A DNA stretch of 64,000 bases, from the NCBI GenBank assembly GCA_016648135.1, contig JADDOH010010327.1, positions 21,009 through 85,008 on the forward strand, written 5' to 3'. Shown one piece after another: positions 33,286-44,739 of the stretch. The stretch is from Agrypnia vestita. Its lineage: Eukaryota > Arthropoda > Insecta > Trichoptera > Phryganeidae. A program made the position numbers and the translations under genes. The stretch's first letter is position 1. Every line of letters begins with the position of its first letter. Under the pieces are notes generated by a model. The model was not told the DNA's origin. It did no database searches and saw only the letters and a list, made by a program, of their open reading frames with translations.

Positions 33286-34185
33286 GCACGCGTTTTATCA
33301 ATTCCATACAAATTAATTATTTCCTTAATACGTGTAATGTCCTGGTGTGAGTCGGTCGCCTGTTACGGCCAGCGCACATAGGGGGTCGTATCGTGCTGTA
33401 AAAAATACAGAAATTGCTTGGTAACGTTATCCATATTGTTTGTCTTATAATTTAACTTGCGGTTTATTGACATCTTTGTCTTTTCCCAGACAATCGGCCA
33501 TATTCTAAACGGCAATATTGGGATCTTTAGATTGTTATCCCAATTGACGCACCTACTATAATATAGACACGTTATTCCCATACTAGCCGACTTTCATATG
33601 TAGAAAATATTGCAAGATAATAATCCAAGATAATGGTCCCATTGCATATACAACGAAAATGAGTATTTCACTATATTATTGAATGTGCTAATAACAAAAT
33701 AAAAGATAATTTACGTTTAAATAGTAAGTTTTAAATAAGATATTACACTTTAAAGTTCCGAAAAATGCACTGCGTATTTTGACATTTCATAGGCAATATA
33801 TGAGGTTAGGTTAGGTTATTAGGTTTGGTTTGTTTAATTTAGATTACGATTTTTTTAGTTAGTTTAAATTAACAGGACGTTAAATTATATAGTGAAATAC
33901 TTATTTTCATTGTATGAACAACGGCACCACATTCTTGGATTATTCCGAAAGAGACAACAAATCACAAACGCTCTGCGTGTAGACAGAAAAATGAGGCAAT
34001 TTGAAGTCACGGTGACTAAAATAACTTACTCATTCTTACGATAGTGTACGAAATACTGTCCCCGAGACGTCGCACCCGATCACAAAGAAGGTAAGTAACT
34101 ATATACGCGTAATACACCATTGCAATAGTATTCCTGTTCAGTGAATTGCGTAAGTTTTAAAAAACATATACATATAAGTTTTCTT
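33286..34185. repeat. Unit C 5' intron region with a small TIR element at 33,625-33,945
   Basis: The flanking DNA matches 43,290-43,770 of unit D. In unit C it is split by an element of about 320 bases with inverted termini AATAATCCAAGA...ATGGT / ...TTCTTGGATTATT. The element carries TAGTGAAATACTTATTTTC near both ends and TTAGG-like words inside. It is the same family as 5,978-6,560, and its absence from unit D marks insertion after the C-D duplication. Confidence 0.65.
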
Positions 34186-34960
34186 AATAATAATCGGACA
34201 ACTTATATAGCGCCGTTTTCGTGAATACTCACCTCAAGGGCGCTTTACACAGAAAAATTATTATCTTACAAAACAACTTGCTGCTAGAAAAGAAAAAACT
34301 TATTTACTATTACTTACTCACTAGGTGGCATACAAAAAATGGAGTTAAAATTGAGTACTGTAATAGTTGGGAGTGCCTGAAAGAATTAGGTGTTTTCGCG
34401 GAGTGCACAATAGGAGTGGAAAACATTAGCTAGCGTTGTTGTGGTCAGATTCTATAGGTTTTTATAGGATTGTCTAAATAAATGCGTCTTAAGTTGTTTT
34501 TTGAACTGTGGTGAGCTGTCTGTTTGTCTCAGTTTATTAGGTAGTTTGTTCCATAACTTTGGTCCAGCCACCGCGAAAGCACGATCACCGAAATTAGTTT
34601 TGTGGACGCGATTTACTTCAGCTAACCTATTTGTATTAGATGTTGATGCTGAGCGAAGTGTTAGTTGCCTATTATTTGCAGAGAATGGAATGCAGAAATC
34701 GGTTATGTATTGAGGGGCCATGTTGTGAATAGCCTTAAATATTGTAAGGCAAAGCTTATTTTCAATCCTCTCTGGACATCTAAGCCAGTGAAGGTTTTGA
34801 AGATGGTTTGAGATGTGCGCAAACTTTGAAACGCCGGTAATGAGTCTTGCGGCGGAATTAAATACAGATTGTAATTTGTTTATTTCCTGTTTCGGGAGAT
34901 GAGCGTAGATACCATTACAGTAGTCTAAGCGAGAGATAACGTATCATCGTATGCATCGTT
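34186..34960 (-). mobile_element. CR1/L2-like non-LTR element, 3' fragment
   Basis: The minus strand reads SRLDYCNGIYAHLPKQEINK, then SAARLITGVSKFAHI, LHWLRCPERIENKLCLTIFK, APQYITDF, GDRAFAVAGPKLWNKLP and FKKQLKTHLF. This is the standard C-terminus of CR1/L2-type reverse transcriptases. The flanks join in unit D (45,875-45,925) without it, so it was inserted after the duplication. The 3' untranslated end runs to about 34,190. Confidence 0.8.
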
Positions 34961-35640
34961 CCAAGGTCAGATTGACACGATCTTGACGTATGATATATAG
35001 CCGACACCCATGGAGTAGTAATAAGGACTTTTATCAAAATAATTGAATATTTTTTTATATATTTTCCTTTCCGCCAGTCAATGTTATTATTTTAAACCCT
35101 TGAGATTATGCATAAAATTAAACGCGATTTTGTCCGTTGACTATAATTTTAGCGAAAACACAATCAAGTAATATTATTAAAAAAAAACATCAAAATAAAA
35201 TGAGATAAAATGTACAAAGGGATCGCCTCCTTACTAAGTCCTCGTGTACTGTAATTTTAATGAGTCACGCACACGCGGTGGTGGCAAATCGCTATCGTTG
35301 TTGCCTTCGGGTTTGCTCGCCCGGGTTTCAAGCCCGATCTCCGGCCGTTTAATTTCGTTTTTTTGCCGTGAATTCAAACGAAATTACGGACGTTACACGA
35401 AGTTACGGGAACAGACAGACAGACTGTCGAACGAACAGACGGCTAGACAACGAAATTATTATAATTGGGATTAAATTTAGTACAATCTTTGTCGCATGTT
35501 ATTTGATTTTTACAATGAATCATTGTGTTAATGAGATTTTTCGATTCTTCTTTATTTTTTCTTAATTAAGTGATAATTTGATAGCCGTAATGTCGTTATT
35601 TTATGTTTTTTTTGTGTCATTATATTATGCAATTTTATCA
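34961..35640. other. Unit C intron, no exon seen
   Basis: Part of the presumed first intron of unit C. At 35,255-35,480 a GC-richer piece has GGGTTTCAAGCCCGATC, which resembles a Pol III B-box, followed by ACAGACAGACAGAC and ACAACGAAATTATTATAATTG. It may be a SINE-like repeat. I see no N2-like coding exon here. Confidence 0.45.
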
Positions 35641-35683
35641 GAATGTTTAGATTATTGTGTCTGACGCAGCTGGTAGTAGCAGC

Positions 35684-37550
35684 ATGGACCCCGGCAGCCC
35701 CGCCATCCCTGACGTCAAGGCCGAGCCAGGGTCCCCCGGGAGCGGAGAGGAGCCCCACAGCGCTGTGGACATTTACTGTCCTGACATCAAGCAGGAGTGC
35801 GCGGAGTACTCCAGGAAGACCAAGCCAGGGTCCCCCGGGAGCGGAGGGGAGCCCCACAGCGCTGGGGACATATCCTGTCCTGACATCAAGCAGGAGTGCG
35901 AGGAGTACTCCAGGAGGGCCGAGCGGGACAGCGGTAATACATTTGTATCTACAGATCTGCAAGGGATATGGAAGTGCCCAGCAGACCGGGTCATAGTGGT
36001 GATGCCAAGGGATGTATGGCACTGCGGTGATGGACTTCCAAACGATAATATAAAGAACAAGAAGATCAAATTCTTTACTTGCATAGATCTTGCATGTTTA
36101 ATAATTAAATTATTGATTATACAGCTTATGTTTAGTTATAACAGATTGAAGTAACGTTTTTAAAAATAAAACACATGCGAGAACATTTCCAAACGCATAA
36201 GAATATCGATTATTAATATTTATTTATAACAGTATAGAAAAAATTAAATGGGTCCCTTCATAGCCCATTTGGCAAGACACATCGAGGGTTCCGGGTTCGA
36301 TTCCCGGTGAGGTCACAATATATCTATCACAATATATCATCAAGCCTGGGTGTTTTTTTGATGTAACGACTTCAGTAATTGGGCCTCTTGGCCTGTTGAA
36401 GCTCTTAAAAAGAAAATTATAAAAATACTGTATTTATTTTAAGTAAAAATTAAGTTAATTTATTTTTTCAGAAATCTCGCAAGGAGTCCCAGTCCGCAGT
36501 AAAATAAAAAACAAGAAATCTATCAAGAAAATCTTATCTTGTTCACAATGCGATTACACTTGTTCCATCCAATCGAGGTTCAAGCGCCACACGCTAACGC
36601 ACACGGGAGAGAAACCTTTCTCTTGTTCTCACTGTAGTTACATTTGTTCCCAGAAATCAAGCTTAAAGATCCACTTGTTAAAACATTCTGGAAATAAACC
36701 TTTCTCTTGCTCTCAATGTGATTATACTTGTTACCAGAGATCAAACTTGAGCAACCACCAGCTTAAGCATACTGGGGTGAAACCTTTCTCTTGCTCTCAG
36801 TGTAATTATTCTTGTTCCCAGAAATCAACCTTAAGAGCCCACCTGCTCATACATACTGGAATCAAACCTTTTTCATGCTCTCAATGTAATTATACTGCTT
36901 CCCAGAAATCAAACTTAAAGTCCCATCAGCTTACACATACTAAGGATAAACGTTTCTCATGCACTCAATGTATTTATACGTGTTCCCAAAAAGCGACGTT
37001 AACTAGCCACATGTACACACACTTTGGAGGGAAACCTTTTGCATGCCATATATGTAGTTATACTTTTTGCAATAAAAGTACATTAAATAATCACATGCGT
37101 ACACACACTGGGGAGAAACCTTTCTCTTGCCCTCAATGCAGTGATTCTTTTACCCAGAAATCAAGCTTAAAAGCGCACTTGCTCAGACATACTGGAAATA
37201 AACCTTTCTCGTGCGCTCAATGTAATTGTTCGTTTACTCAAAAATCGAGTTTAAACTGTCACATGTTAACACACACTGGAGAAAAACCTTTTGCCTGCCA
37301 TGTATGTAGTTATATTTCTGCCAAAAAGGGAAATTTAAAGACACACATGCTTATACACACTGGAGAGAAACCTTTCTCTTGCTCTCATTGTGACTTTAGT
37401 TGCACCTCGAAAGCAAGTTTACAGTACCACATTCTTAAACATGCACAAGAGAAACCTTTTTCCTGTTCTCAATGTGATTTTGCTTGTTTTCGAAAATCAA
37501 GCTTAACCCGCCACTTTCTTGTTCACGGTGTTACGGAACCTCATTCTTAA
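35684..37550 (+). CDS. Unit C: 12-finger C2H2 protein, SUMO-consensus N-terminus
   Basis: Two exons, 35,684-35,933 and 36,472-37,550, join in phase 1 (AGCG|GTAATA ... TTTTTTCAG|AA), giving 442 residues. Residues 1-83 are acidic and Pro/Gly/Ser-rich. They contain a 33-residue module twice (PGSPGSG-EPHSA-DI-CPDIKQEC-EYSR) and SUMO-consensus sites VKAE, IKQE, IKQE. A basic linker (RSKIKNKKSIKK) follows and could serve as a nuclear localisation signal. Then come twelve fingers, C-x2-C-x12-H-x3-H, with TG(E/N/I/V)KPF linkers. Most fingers have Cys or Ser where the core Phe is usual (NYTCSQK), while fingers 7-9 have Phe. It is a probable nuclear DNA-binding protein, with targets unknown. The start ATG lies just after an acceptor-like GACGCAG|CT in phase 1, so an upstream coding exon is possible. 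It is intact and the nearest relative is unit D. Confidence 0.85.
36246..36412 (+). repeat. tRNA-derived SINE, unit C intron
   Basis: GTCCCTTCATAGCCCATTTG matches an A-box-like start and GGGTTCGATTCCCGG is a perfect B-box. The body contains GTAATTGGGCCTCTTGGCC and the tail is CTTAAAAAGAAAATTAT. Same intron position as in units A, B and D. Confidence 0.8.
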
Positions 37551-38190
37551 TCATTATTTCTTTATACTAATTTCAATAAAATGTATTTAAGGAATCACAT
37601 GCGTACACACACTGGTTGATAACCTTTGTCGTGCTCTCAATATCATTAAAAATGTCCTCATTAAACCTGTTTGCGTACCAACATGTCTACAGCCACATGT
37701 CTTGGGACAAACTTTTTTCTGCCCTCAACGTTAATTAATATACTTCTTGCCATAAATCTAACATCAAAACCTTCGTCCCCAAGGAGGGATAAAATAATGA
37801 CGCTTTTACCCATAACGCAAGCTTAAAGAAAAATATCTGAAGTCAATCGCGAGATAGATATCATTATGGATATTCATCTTCCACTACCTTCAATCCATCT
37901 GACTCATTATTAAATACATAATAAATTAAGTTGAATGAAGTTAATTGAGAGAACTGCTGAAATTTAATATTTTTACTATTTCTCCGCGGTGGGATCCGTG
38001 TAAGATGCTTGCTTATAAACAATTTTAAAATAAAATTATTCATCTTTTGGCTATATGACTTTTGATATTAATAAGGGTTTACAAATTTTACATACAAATT
38101 ATACATAATCACAGTTTGATAAATTAGAAATTTTGGAAATAAGAAAAAGTGTCTGTACTTAGATTATTCAATTTAATTTTTGTTAGTATA
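37551..38190 (+). pseudogene. Finger remnants and 3' flank after unit C
   Basis: Directly after the stop, decayed finger words persist (MYLRNHMRTHTG with a TGA, then SCSQYH-like and PSTLINI-like pieces) to about 37,850. The ancestral array was therefore longer. The family 3' flank follows (TTCATCTTCCACTACCTTCAATC). The same remnants follow unit D. Confidence 0.6.
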
Positions 38191-38194
38191 CAAT

Positions 38195-38240
38195 TGTATC
38201 CTGACGAAGGGCCATAGGCATTGAAACGTGTTGATATTTT
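38195..38240 (+). ncRNA. Hammerhead-like motif (unit C flank)
   Basis: CTGACGA at 38,201-38,207, a short stem AGGGCC-ATA-GGCATT and GAAAC at 38,223-38,227 keep the core order CUGANGA-stem-GAAA. Stem III and the cleavage site are not convincing. This is probably the end of a Penelope-type element shared with unit D (49,354), where the second core half has mutated to CAAAC. Confidence 0.3.
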
Positions 38241-38640
38241 TAATATAAAAAAGTTTAATTTATTAATTATATTAAATTAGAACATTCATTTCTATTCTAT
38301 ATTTCGCACCAATTTGATTCATTGAAATATCCCACTCCAATGCTTCGAATGCTGCTGTCCATTCCACGGCTGTACAGTGCGCAATCTTATTCGCTGACTT
38401 CGTTTCTATGATTTGTTCGCTGTCAAAACAATCACCGACTGAGACGGCGGCCGCGACTTAATTTATAAGTACCCGATGTGGGTGATCTTCTTGTCCACCG
38501 GCTTCCAGATCTTTCTAAAACTGTCTTAAATTATTTAAATCTATCGGAAACCCTCGCTCCTAGTGTAGTTCTTGTCGACTTAAGAAAAATATGTATTGCA
38601 TAGGTTTAATTGATTTGTTCTCTTCTTGTGTTAATCGCTT
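38241..38640. other. Shared 3' flank of unit C
   Basis: This matches 49,385-49,810 after unit D, with CCACTCCAATGCTTCGAATGC, TTCGCTGACTTCGTTTCTATG and AACCCTCGCTCCTAGTG. No coding sequence is seen. Confidence 0.55.
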
Positions 38641-38784
38641 AGGCCGGCGCCACACTGCGCGAATCTTTGGCCGCGGATCTCCGTACATTTCTTTCCATAT
38701 AATCGGTCGATCCATTTGCCTTGCCGATTTGAGGCGACGGAAGAGACGCGGCGAAAGATCCGCGCAGTGCGGTGCCGGCCTTAG
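38641..38784. mobile_element. 144-bp foldback MITE
   Basis: Termini AGGCCGGCGCCACACTGCGC and the inverted GCGCAGTGCGGTGCCGGCCT enclose about 100 bases. Related copies are at 49,811-49,914 and, partial, at 45,485-45,600. It is a typical small non-autonomous inverted-repeat element with GC-rich termini. Confidence 0.75.
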
Positions 38785-39021
38785 TCCCTAAATTATATAA
38801 TAAGTTCATCTTTTGTTTTCGTAATCTGATTTTATTTCGATAAATATCTTTCATTTTAATAATTGGAAATAAAATTAGTATCCAATAGTATTTGTTTTGA
38901 TGAAAAGGCCTCTGCATTACATTTCAGGAAACTAATTGAATATTTAGATGAAAAAATATATTTTGTGGAAACAAATGCATTAGTATATTTTTTAAATAAC
39001 AAACAACCTTATCTCTAAAAA

Positions 39022-39265
39022 GACTCAGCTAAAAAAAAACTTTGGGACGGTGGAGTAACACAGCGTTACCTGATTAAAAATCGGCATAGTTCTTAATAGG
39101 TGATAAAATATACACATACACAATACAAATAAGACTTTTTAAAGGTCCCTTTATATAATGATGTAAAGTAAATATACATATTTGCATTATTTTAGTAAAT
39201 TATTATAAAATCATGGCAAATCGAGTTTGCGTGCGCTTCCGCCGACGTTTCAATAGCAACTGACG
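39022..39265 (+). mobile_element. Terminal fragment of a long-TIR element
   Basis: It begins TAAAAAAAAACTTTGGGACGGTGGAGTAACAC and runs to GCGTGCGCTTCCGCCGACG. Its inverse is at about 40,235-40,470 inside the piggyBac-like element. Unit D lacks it at the equivalent place (50,150-50,220), so it is a post-duplication insertion. Confidence 0.55.
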
Positions 39266-39954
39266 TTAAATTAGTAACAAGTTGCTTGAGAAGTTTGGAC
39301 GAGTCAGTGAAGAAGTCTGCGGCTCGAGCTTGCAGTTTGGACAAGTCGGTAGAGAAGACTGTTGCTTTCCATGAATCCTAACGTCAAAAATAGCAAAATT
39401 ATTTATTTATTCATACTCGTAGAGAAAGCCCTAAAAAGTGGTTTCGAAACAAAAAGGTAAGTATGTACCATTAAACAAATAATATGTGAATTGCATAAAA
39501 CCACCTTATATTTTAAAAGTTTATGTCAAATTAACCCTTAACCACCTACCATACATCTCACAGACCCCGTCGAATTGATAATCGTGAATATTTTTGCGCC
39601 CAAGTTTCGTACTAACTTGTTAGTTCCTGTACCTTTTCCCCGCGCCCTTAAGTGTCGTGCAAGCGCTCGTAGAGGTTGTACGTGCGTGCGTTTGCTTCAG
39701 GTGAGTAAAAAACTATCGCAGCGAGTCTGAGAGACATATGGTAGGTGGTTATGTAATTTTGTTAATCATGTTTTTTTATGGTTTTCGTTGAAAATGGCTC
39801 TTAGCGACATTAACTCCTGTGTGTCGGTGATGTAACGTAGGTCTACCTGTCATACAAAATATGAAATATCTACATTATTTACGAAAACTAAAACTGCACA
39901 TTTTTTGTAATCATCGAATAGACATTTTCACACCAAAATTACTAAATTAAACTG

Positions 39955-40475
39955 TTAGGAATGTACGGATTTTTTAATTAAAAAATATTTATTCATTACT
40001 CTCGTATTTTCGGCCAGTGTGAAAGAGAGAGCAGAATATTGTACATCGCAGTTAAATCGAGCAAGAAAGAGCACGACAATACCATACATTTCATGTAGGA
40101 CAGAGATGGTAGTTGCTTGGGTTTCGGCGAAAGCAAAAACAATATAGAAAGAGTACGGTAGAGTCGGGTAACACGTGTTAGACAAAGACGGAGTGTATGC
40201 GACAGAAGCGAGCTGGCGACCGCTTCGTTGTATTCAGTTGCTAATGAAACGTCAGCGGAAGCGCACGCAAATTCCATTTGCCATGATTTATAATAATTTA
40301 CTAAAATAATGCAAATATGTATGTTTACCTTAAATAATTATATAAAGGGACCTTTAAAAAGTCTTATCTATATCGTATATATGTATATTTTATCACATTT
40401 TAAAAACTATGCCGATTTTAATCAGGTAACGCTGTGTTACTCCACCGTCCCCAAAGTTTTTTTTTAGCACAGTCT
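39955..40475 (-). mobile_element. Nested long-TIR element inside the piggyBac-like element
   Basis: The right part (40,235-40,470) is the inverse of 39,022-39,265, ending GTGTTACTCCACCGTCCCC then a T-run. The rest, with GAAAGAGAGAGCAG and CGGTAGAGTCGGGTAACACG, has no recognised coding. It sits between the 5' end of the piggyBac-like element and its transposase remnant. Confidence 0.5.
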
Positions 40476-40490
40476 TTTAAGAGCTAATAT

Positions 40491-41140
40491 CGAGCGTTGT
40501 TTGGAAAAATATCTGTCAAGATTATGTTGGTCTAGATCATGTATTGGAAGAAAGTTGTGCGTCTGATTCCAAATACGAAGAGCCAACCGTACTAGGTGAT
40601 AAAGAAAATTCTCCATCCCAACATCATTTGTCTTCAATTTTACGTGGAAACGAAGAGTTTTCATCTGAAGACGATGATTTGAAATTCGATGGAGACCGTG
40701 GAAAAAGAATTATTTTGAAAAGAATCACTTTCGTTGGTCATCTGCCTCACCGTTTTGACGATCGAGAACTCTGCAGCATAACATAGTGCAGGGAAGAGAA
40801 GATAAAAAACCAGCATATCAGATTGAGCTTAATTTTTTGTCTTGTTTACTGGATATTTGGCAACACTTGAATGACGAATTTAATGTGAAATTGCAACGTG
40901 TGAAATTGCAATAATGTGAAATTCAACGTATCCTACACAGAAAAGTGACCACTCCATCAGCAGTTTTATGTAGCAGCAGTCCTGAAGAAAGGTTGGCGGT
41001 TCGTATAAACTGTTCAACTTGCAAATACACAAATAAACGCAATACATGTGTTTCGACTGTAAATCACCAATTTGCCTTGAATGCTCCAACAAGCTGTATT
41101 TTCGCTGACGTGAAAAACTATGAATTTAGAGCCTGCATTA
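40491..41140 (+). pseudogene. Broken piggyBac-type transposase
   Basis: An acidic N-terminal piece (EESCASDSKYEEPTVLGDKE, with SSEDDDLKFDGD) is followed after a stop and a large internal deletion by a Cys-rich C-terminal piece (RINCSTCKYTNKRNTCVSTV), reminiscent of the zinc-binding tail of piggyBac transposases. The catalytic Asp region is absent. Non-functional. Confidence 0.5.
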
Positions 41141-41526
41141 AAGCCTGCATAATTTGTGATTTTATGCAGAAATTTTATTTCATTACGTTTGTTAATTATC
41201 AAAATTAAAAAAAAGTAGTAAGAAGTTCCTGTTCTACATGATAATTTTTGTGGATTTCATTTTCCAAATATATTAGTTTGTAAGCTTGAAATAAGAGGTA
41301 TTGACAATTATTTATGATAAAAAGAAAAAAAATGCTTATTTTCATGCGCCTTTTTTTTTCTTAGGTATTAAGAGTAATATGTGCGTCAATTGAATTTTAA
41401 TTAAAAAGAAAACCATTCTTTACTAACTTACTACTTTACCATTGTGAATTATTTTATTCGGGAGTTCCACAGACGTATGACAGGTGGTTGTGTAACAACA
41501 ATATGTGGTAGGTGGTTAAGGGTTAA

Positions 41527-42470
41527 CACCTGATTTTTGTATAACTTTTCCTTGACAGGTAATATCAATTCCCTTCAATTAGGATACAAATATATGTTGT
41601 AGATTAATTCTTCGAACAGTTTTTATTGGAGTTTGAAATCTCAAAAATGAAAGTCCACATGGTTCATGGGGACTTTCATTTTTGAATTATTCATTGTAAG
41701 AACGTCGCTCAAAAATATTTTAACTCCATAAAAGCGACCTCAGCGCTTACATTTATCCTTCTACATTTCTGAATTATCTTCTGTAAATCTTCACAGTTTT
41801 AAAGTTCTCACCTTACCTACATATACCGAATATTATAAAATCATTCGCTTTGATAAAACGCCAAATAAAATTATTAAAACCTTGCACAAATTTGAACCAC
41901 AATTTTATTTTTCCCAATAATGATAATTTTCAATGTTCATCCGTAACCGTAACAAGAATCGAATAGCTGATCTCGTTCCGTTTTCAAAATAAGTATGATT
42001 TCAAAATTTATATCAATTATATGAAAACATGACTTGAGCAACAAACAAACATCAATTAAATTAAAACTTGACACAGGGTTTTTTGAAATAAATGTGCTCT
42101 AAATTGGATTTTTTTAAATATTTAATTTTAATGAAAATTAAAAATAATAAGTGCATCCATTATGTCCTTGGAATTAATCATTAAGGCGATCGTTTGGATT
42201 CTATTCTCTCCAAAATCAAGTAGATTTTACAAAATTTTGTAGCGGGGTGAGGGGAGTTGTAGTTCTTCGAGTCGCCGCTGCGATAATGTCTCGAAACCGT
42301 GATTTCTGTGATGCGGGCAGTACGCGGATACTGACGAATATATTAAATCACTTACAATCAATGATATAATAAACTGTAGACTCGTTACAAACGTGAAATC
42401 GTGACAAGTCAAAAATAGGGTAATTGCCTTACTTGCATTCTTTACCGAATGGACCGAAACAAAACGTCGA
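41527..42470. other. Unit C/D boundary, AT-rich
   Basis: The first part matches 50,500-50,720 (after unit D), with ATGTTGTAGATTAATT and AAAAATGAAAGTCCACATG. A 15-base hairpin arm AAAAATGAAAGTCC / GGACTTTCATTTTT lies at 41,644-41,684. The rest is AT-rich and has no credible exon. Confidence 0.55.
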
Positions 42471-42479
42471 CTACGAAAA

Positions 42480-42690
42480 TTGCGTTGAAAAAGTCCCGGG
42501 GAAAAAGAAACAGAGTATCGTACACTATTGTAAGAATGAGTATGTTATTTTAGTCACCGTGACTTCAAATTACCTGATTTTTACGTAATTACTTGATTAT
42601 GTGATTTGTTGTCTCTTTCAATGCGATATTTGCTACATATGAAAGCCGGCTAGTACGGGAATAACGTGTCTATTTTATAATATGTCAATG
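42480..42690 (-). repeat. Inverted copy of 43,533-43,750
   Basis: About 210 bases (AAGAATGAGTATGTTATTTTAG, GACTTCAAATTACCTGATTT, TGAAAGCCGGCTAGTACGGG) are the reverse complement of the unit D 5' intron segment, about 850 bases apart. Unit C has only the forward copy (33,545-34,065). Confidence 0.7.
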
Positions 42691-43019
42691 CTTATAATCC
42701 TTCATCTCATCCAAAGAAAAAAAGAAGTCATTAGAAGGAAAAATTTGGAAAATGCACACGTTTTTTGATTCGTCGCATCATTTGTCTTTGAATCGCATCG
42801 TGAGATCTAATTCAAAGACATTCATTTCTTTTCTCAGCTATCTCAAACCAATAATTACATTTTTTCCATTTCAAAAACCAGTATTTATAAATTTACTACA
42901 TTAAAGCGTTATTAATTATATTTATCATCTATTCCCAGACTCCTATTCCTAGACTGAATTTATTTTTAGTTTAAAGCTATTTGTTAAAAGACAAATATAT
43001 AGCCAGATATATATGCCCC

Positions 43020-43290
43020 GGCGGATATTATACAAGAATAATCATAAATTTTACCGTTGTCTATTTCTTATAATTTTGTCTATGGTGGTGGCTCCGTATT
43101 AGTCATTATCTTTGTCAAAATTATTCAGTGTTCGTTTCGATATTCTTCAATAATCAGTATTTTAATTTGATTTTCTATGAATTGATACTTTGTTTACAGT
43201 ACTCTTCAAGTCAGTAGTGTATAAACTTGAGTCCAAGAAACAAAAGGTAAGCTCACAAGGCCACTAGAATGCACGCGTTTTATTCATTCC
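43020..43290 (+). promoter_or_regulatory. Unit D promoter / 5' exon module
   Basis: Homologous to 33,050-33,285 and 62,620-62,880. TCAGT at 43,211-43,215 matches the arthropod initiator. Thirty-five bases later CAAAAG|GTAAGC gives a good donor at 43,246/43,247. The short putative exon has no ATG and would be a leader spliced to the acceptor GACGCAG|CT before the unit D start codon. Confidence 0.5.
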
Positions 43291-44500
43291 ATAGCCATAC
43301 AAATTAATTCTTCCTTAATACGTGTAATGTCTTGACGTGATTCAGTCGGCTGTTAAGGCCAGCGCAAATAGGGGGTTGTATCGTCCTGTAAAAAAGACAG
43401 AAATGTCTAGGTAACATTGTCCATATTGTTAGTCATATAATTTGACTTGCGGTTTATTGACATCTTTATCTTTTCCCAGACAATCGGCCATATTCTGAAA
43501 ACAGCAATATTGGGATCTTTAGATTGTTATCCCATTGACGTATTATAATATAGACACGCTATTCCCATACTAGCCGACTTTCATATGTAGCAAATATTGC
43601 ATTGAAAGAGACAACAAATTACAGCACACTTATTTCACAAACGCTCAGCGTGTAGACAGAAAAATCAGGTAATTTGAAGTCACGGTGACTAAAATAACAT
43701 ACTCATTCTTACAATAGTGTACGATATTCTGTTCCTTTTTCCCCGGGACTTTTTTCGGCGTAGCGTCGCGTCCGATCACAAAGATGGTCCGTTCGATAAC
43801 GAATGCACGTAAGGCAATTACCTTACTTTTGAGTTGCCAAGTTTTTACGCTTGTAATGTATCTACAGTTTATATCATTGGTTATCCCAACACAAATAAAC
43901 GAGTCGTAGGTATACATACCTACGTCGGTGATTGTTTCTTTCAGTTTGAGAGTGAGACGGAAATACATTACGATTATCCGTCAAACGTCAAATAGGTATA
44001 AAAGGCGAGTCCAACGCGACAATGACATTTTTGCCATAATTTTTCATTAGAACGCTCTGAGAAAAGAAATTAATAAGTGAATATGAAATAATATTTTTTA
44101 TTAGCATTAATTGCAGCATTAGTACTGTGTAAATTTAGTCGAAACATGAGAATTGTGAGGTTACGTTTGCGATAGGTGCTTCGGTAATCCGTTTGAAGCT
44201 CTGTCAGACCAGACCGCCTGGATAATAAGGTACCGAAGAAATCTGTCCCCTTTCTAAAGGCATTTCAGACATCGGACACCGCAAATAAAGGTGTTTATTC
44301 GAGTACGACGAACACCGACGTATAGGTACCTACGTCTCGTTAATTTATTATATTTATTCTCGTCTATTAAGTGTTGTAACTATTTTATTTATATGTCCGC
44401 ACGAGGTATATTTTGATGGAAATAAAATTGGAAAAAATAGGCTAAAAGTGCAGGTTATTTTGCCAACTTTCGACTTTTGACATTATTTAGTGACTTTTAT
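43291..44500. other. Unit D intron, no exon seen
   Basis: Sequence shared with unit C up to about 43,800, then AT-rich DNA. No N2-like exon is present. Confidence 0.5.
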
Positions 44501-44503
44501 TTA

Positions 44504-44700
44504 CTAAATTGCCATCACACCGTTTCTTCGCGGGGGTAGTAAGCAGAGAGGATAGAGCGCAGCAATCTTTTGTCCCGATACAACTCTCGCCTCATCCACA
44601 TTCACACATATTCTCACACAAGCTCGACAATTTTTGAGACTCCTAGCAGGACCACGTCTTTCTCGGTCATCCTCTCTTTCTGGTGCCGTCAACACTTGGG
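44504..44700 (-). mobile_element. Non-LTR 3' fragment related to 11,080-11,284
   Basis: The minus strand has REDDRERRGPARSLKNCRAC and VNVDEARVVSGQKIAALYPL, alignable with the tail LNNRRACMRRCMNVDEAKVV of the palindrome copies, but diverged and frameshifted. The plus strand shows GCCATCACACCGTTTCTTCGC at its 3' end. Confidence 0.6.
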
Positions 44701-44739
44701 TCATATATTGTGCTTTTCCTATTTTTAATTATTAAGAAC

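Larger units (their letters stand above)
39535..41522 (+). mobile_element. piggyBac-like element flanked by TTAA
   Basis: Termini CCCTTAACCACCTACCATA and the inverted ATGTGGTAGGTGGTTAAGGG are each flanked by TTAA (39,531-39,534 and 41,523-41,526), the piggyBac target site. Near-terminal repeats (TATGGTAGGTGGTTA at 39,737 and GACAGGTGGTTG at 41,480) also fit. Unit D has the uninterrupted flanks near 50,490. The interior holds a broken transposase and a nested insertion. Confidence 0.8.

Noticed and set aside
35255..35350. B-box-like GGGTTTCAAGCCC as a tRNA gene
   Set aside because: No matching acceptor stem or anticodon arm could be folded; it is more likely part of a repeat ending in ACAGACAGAC.
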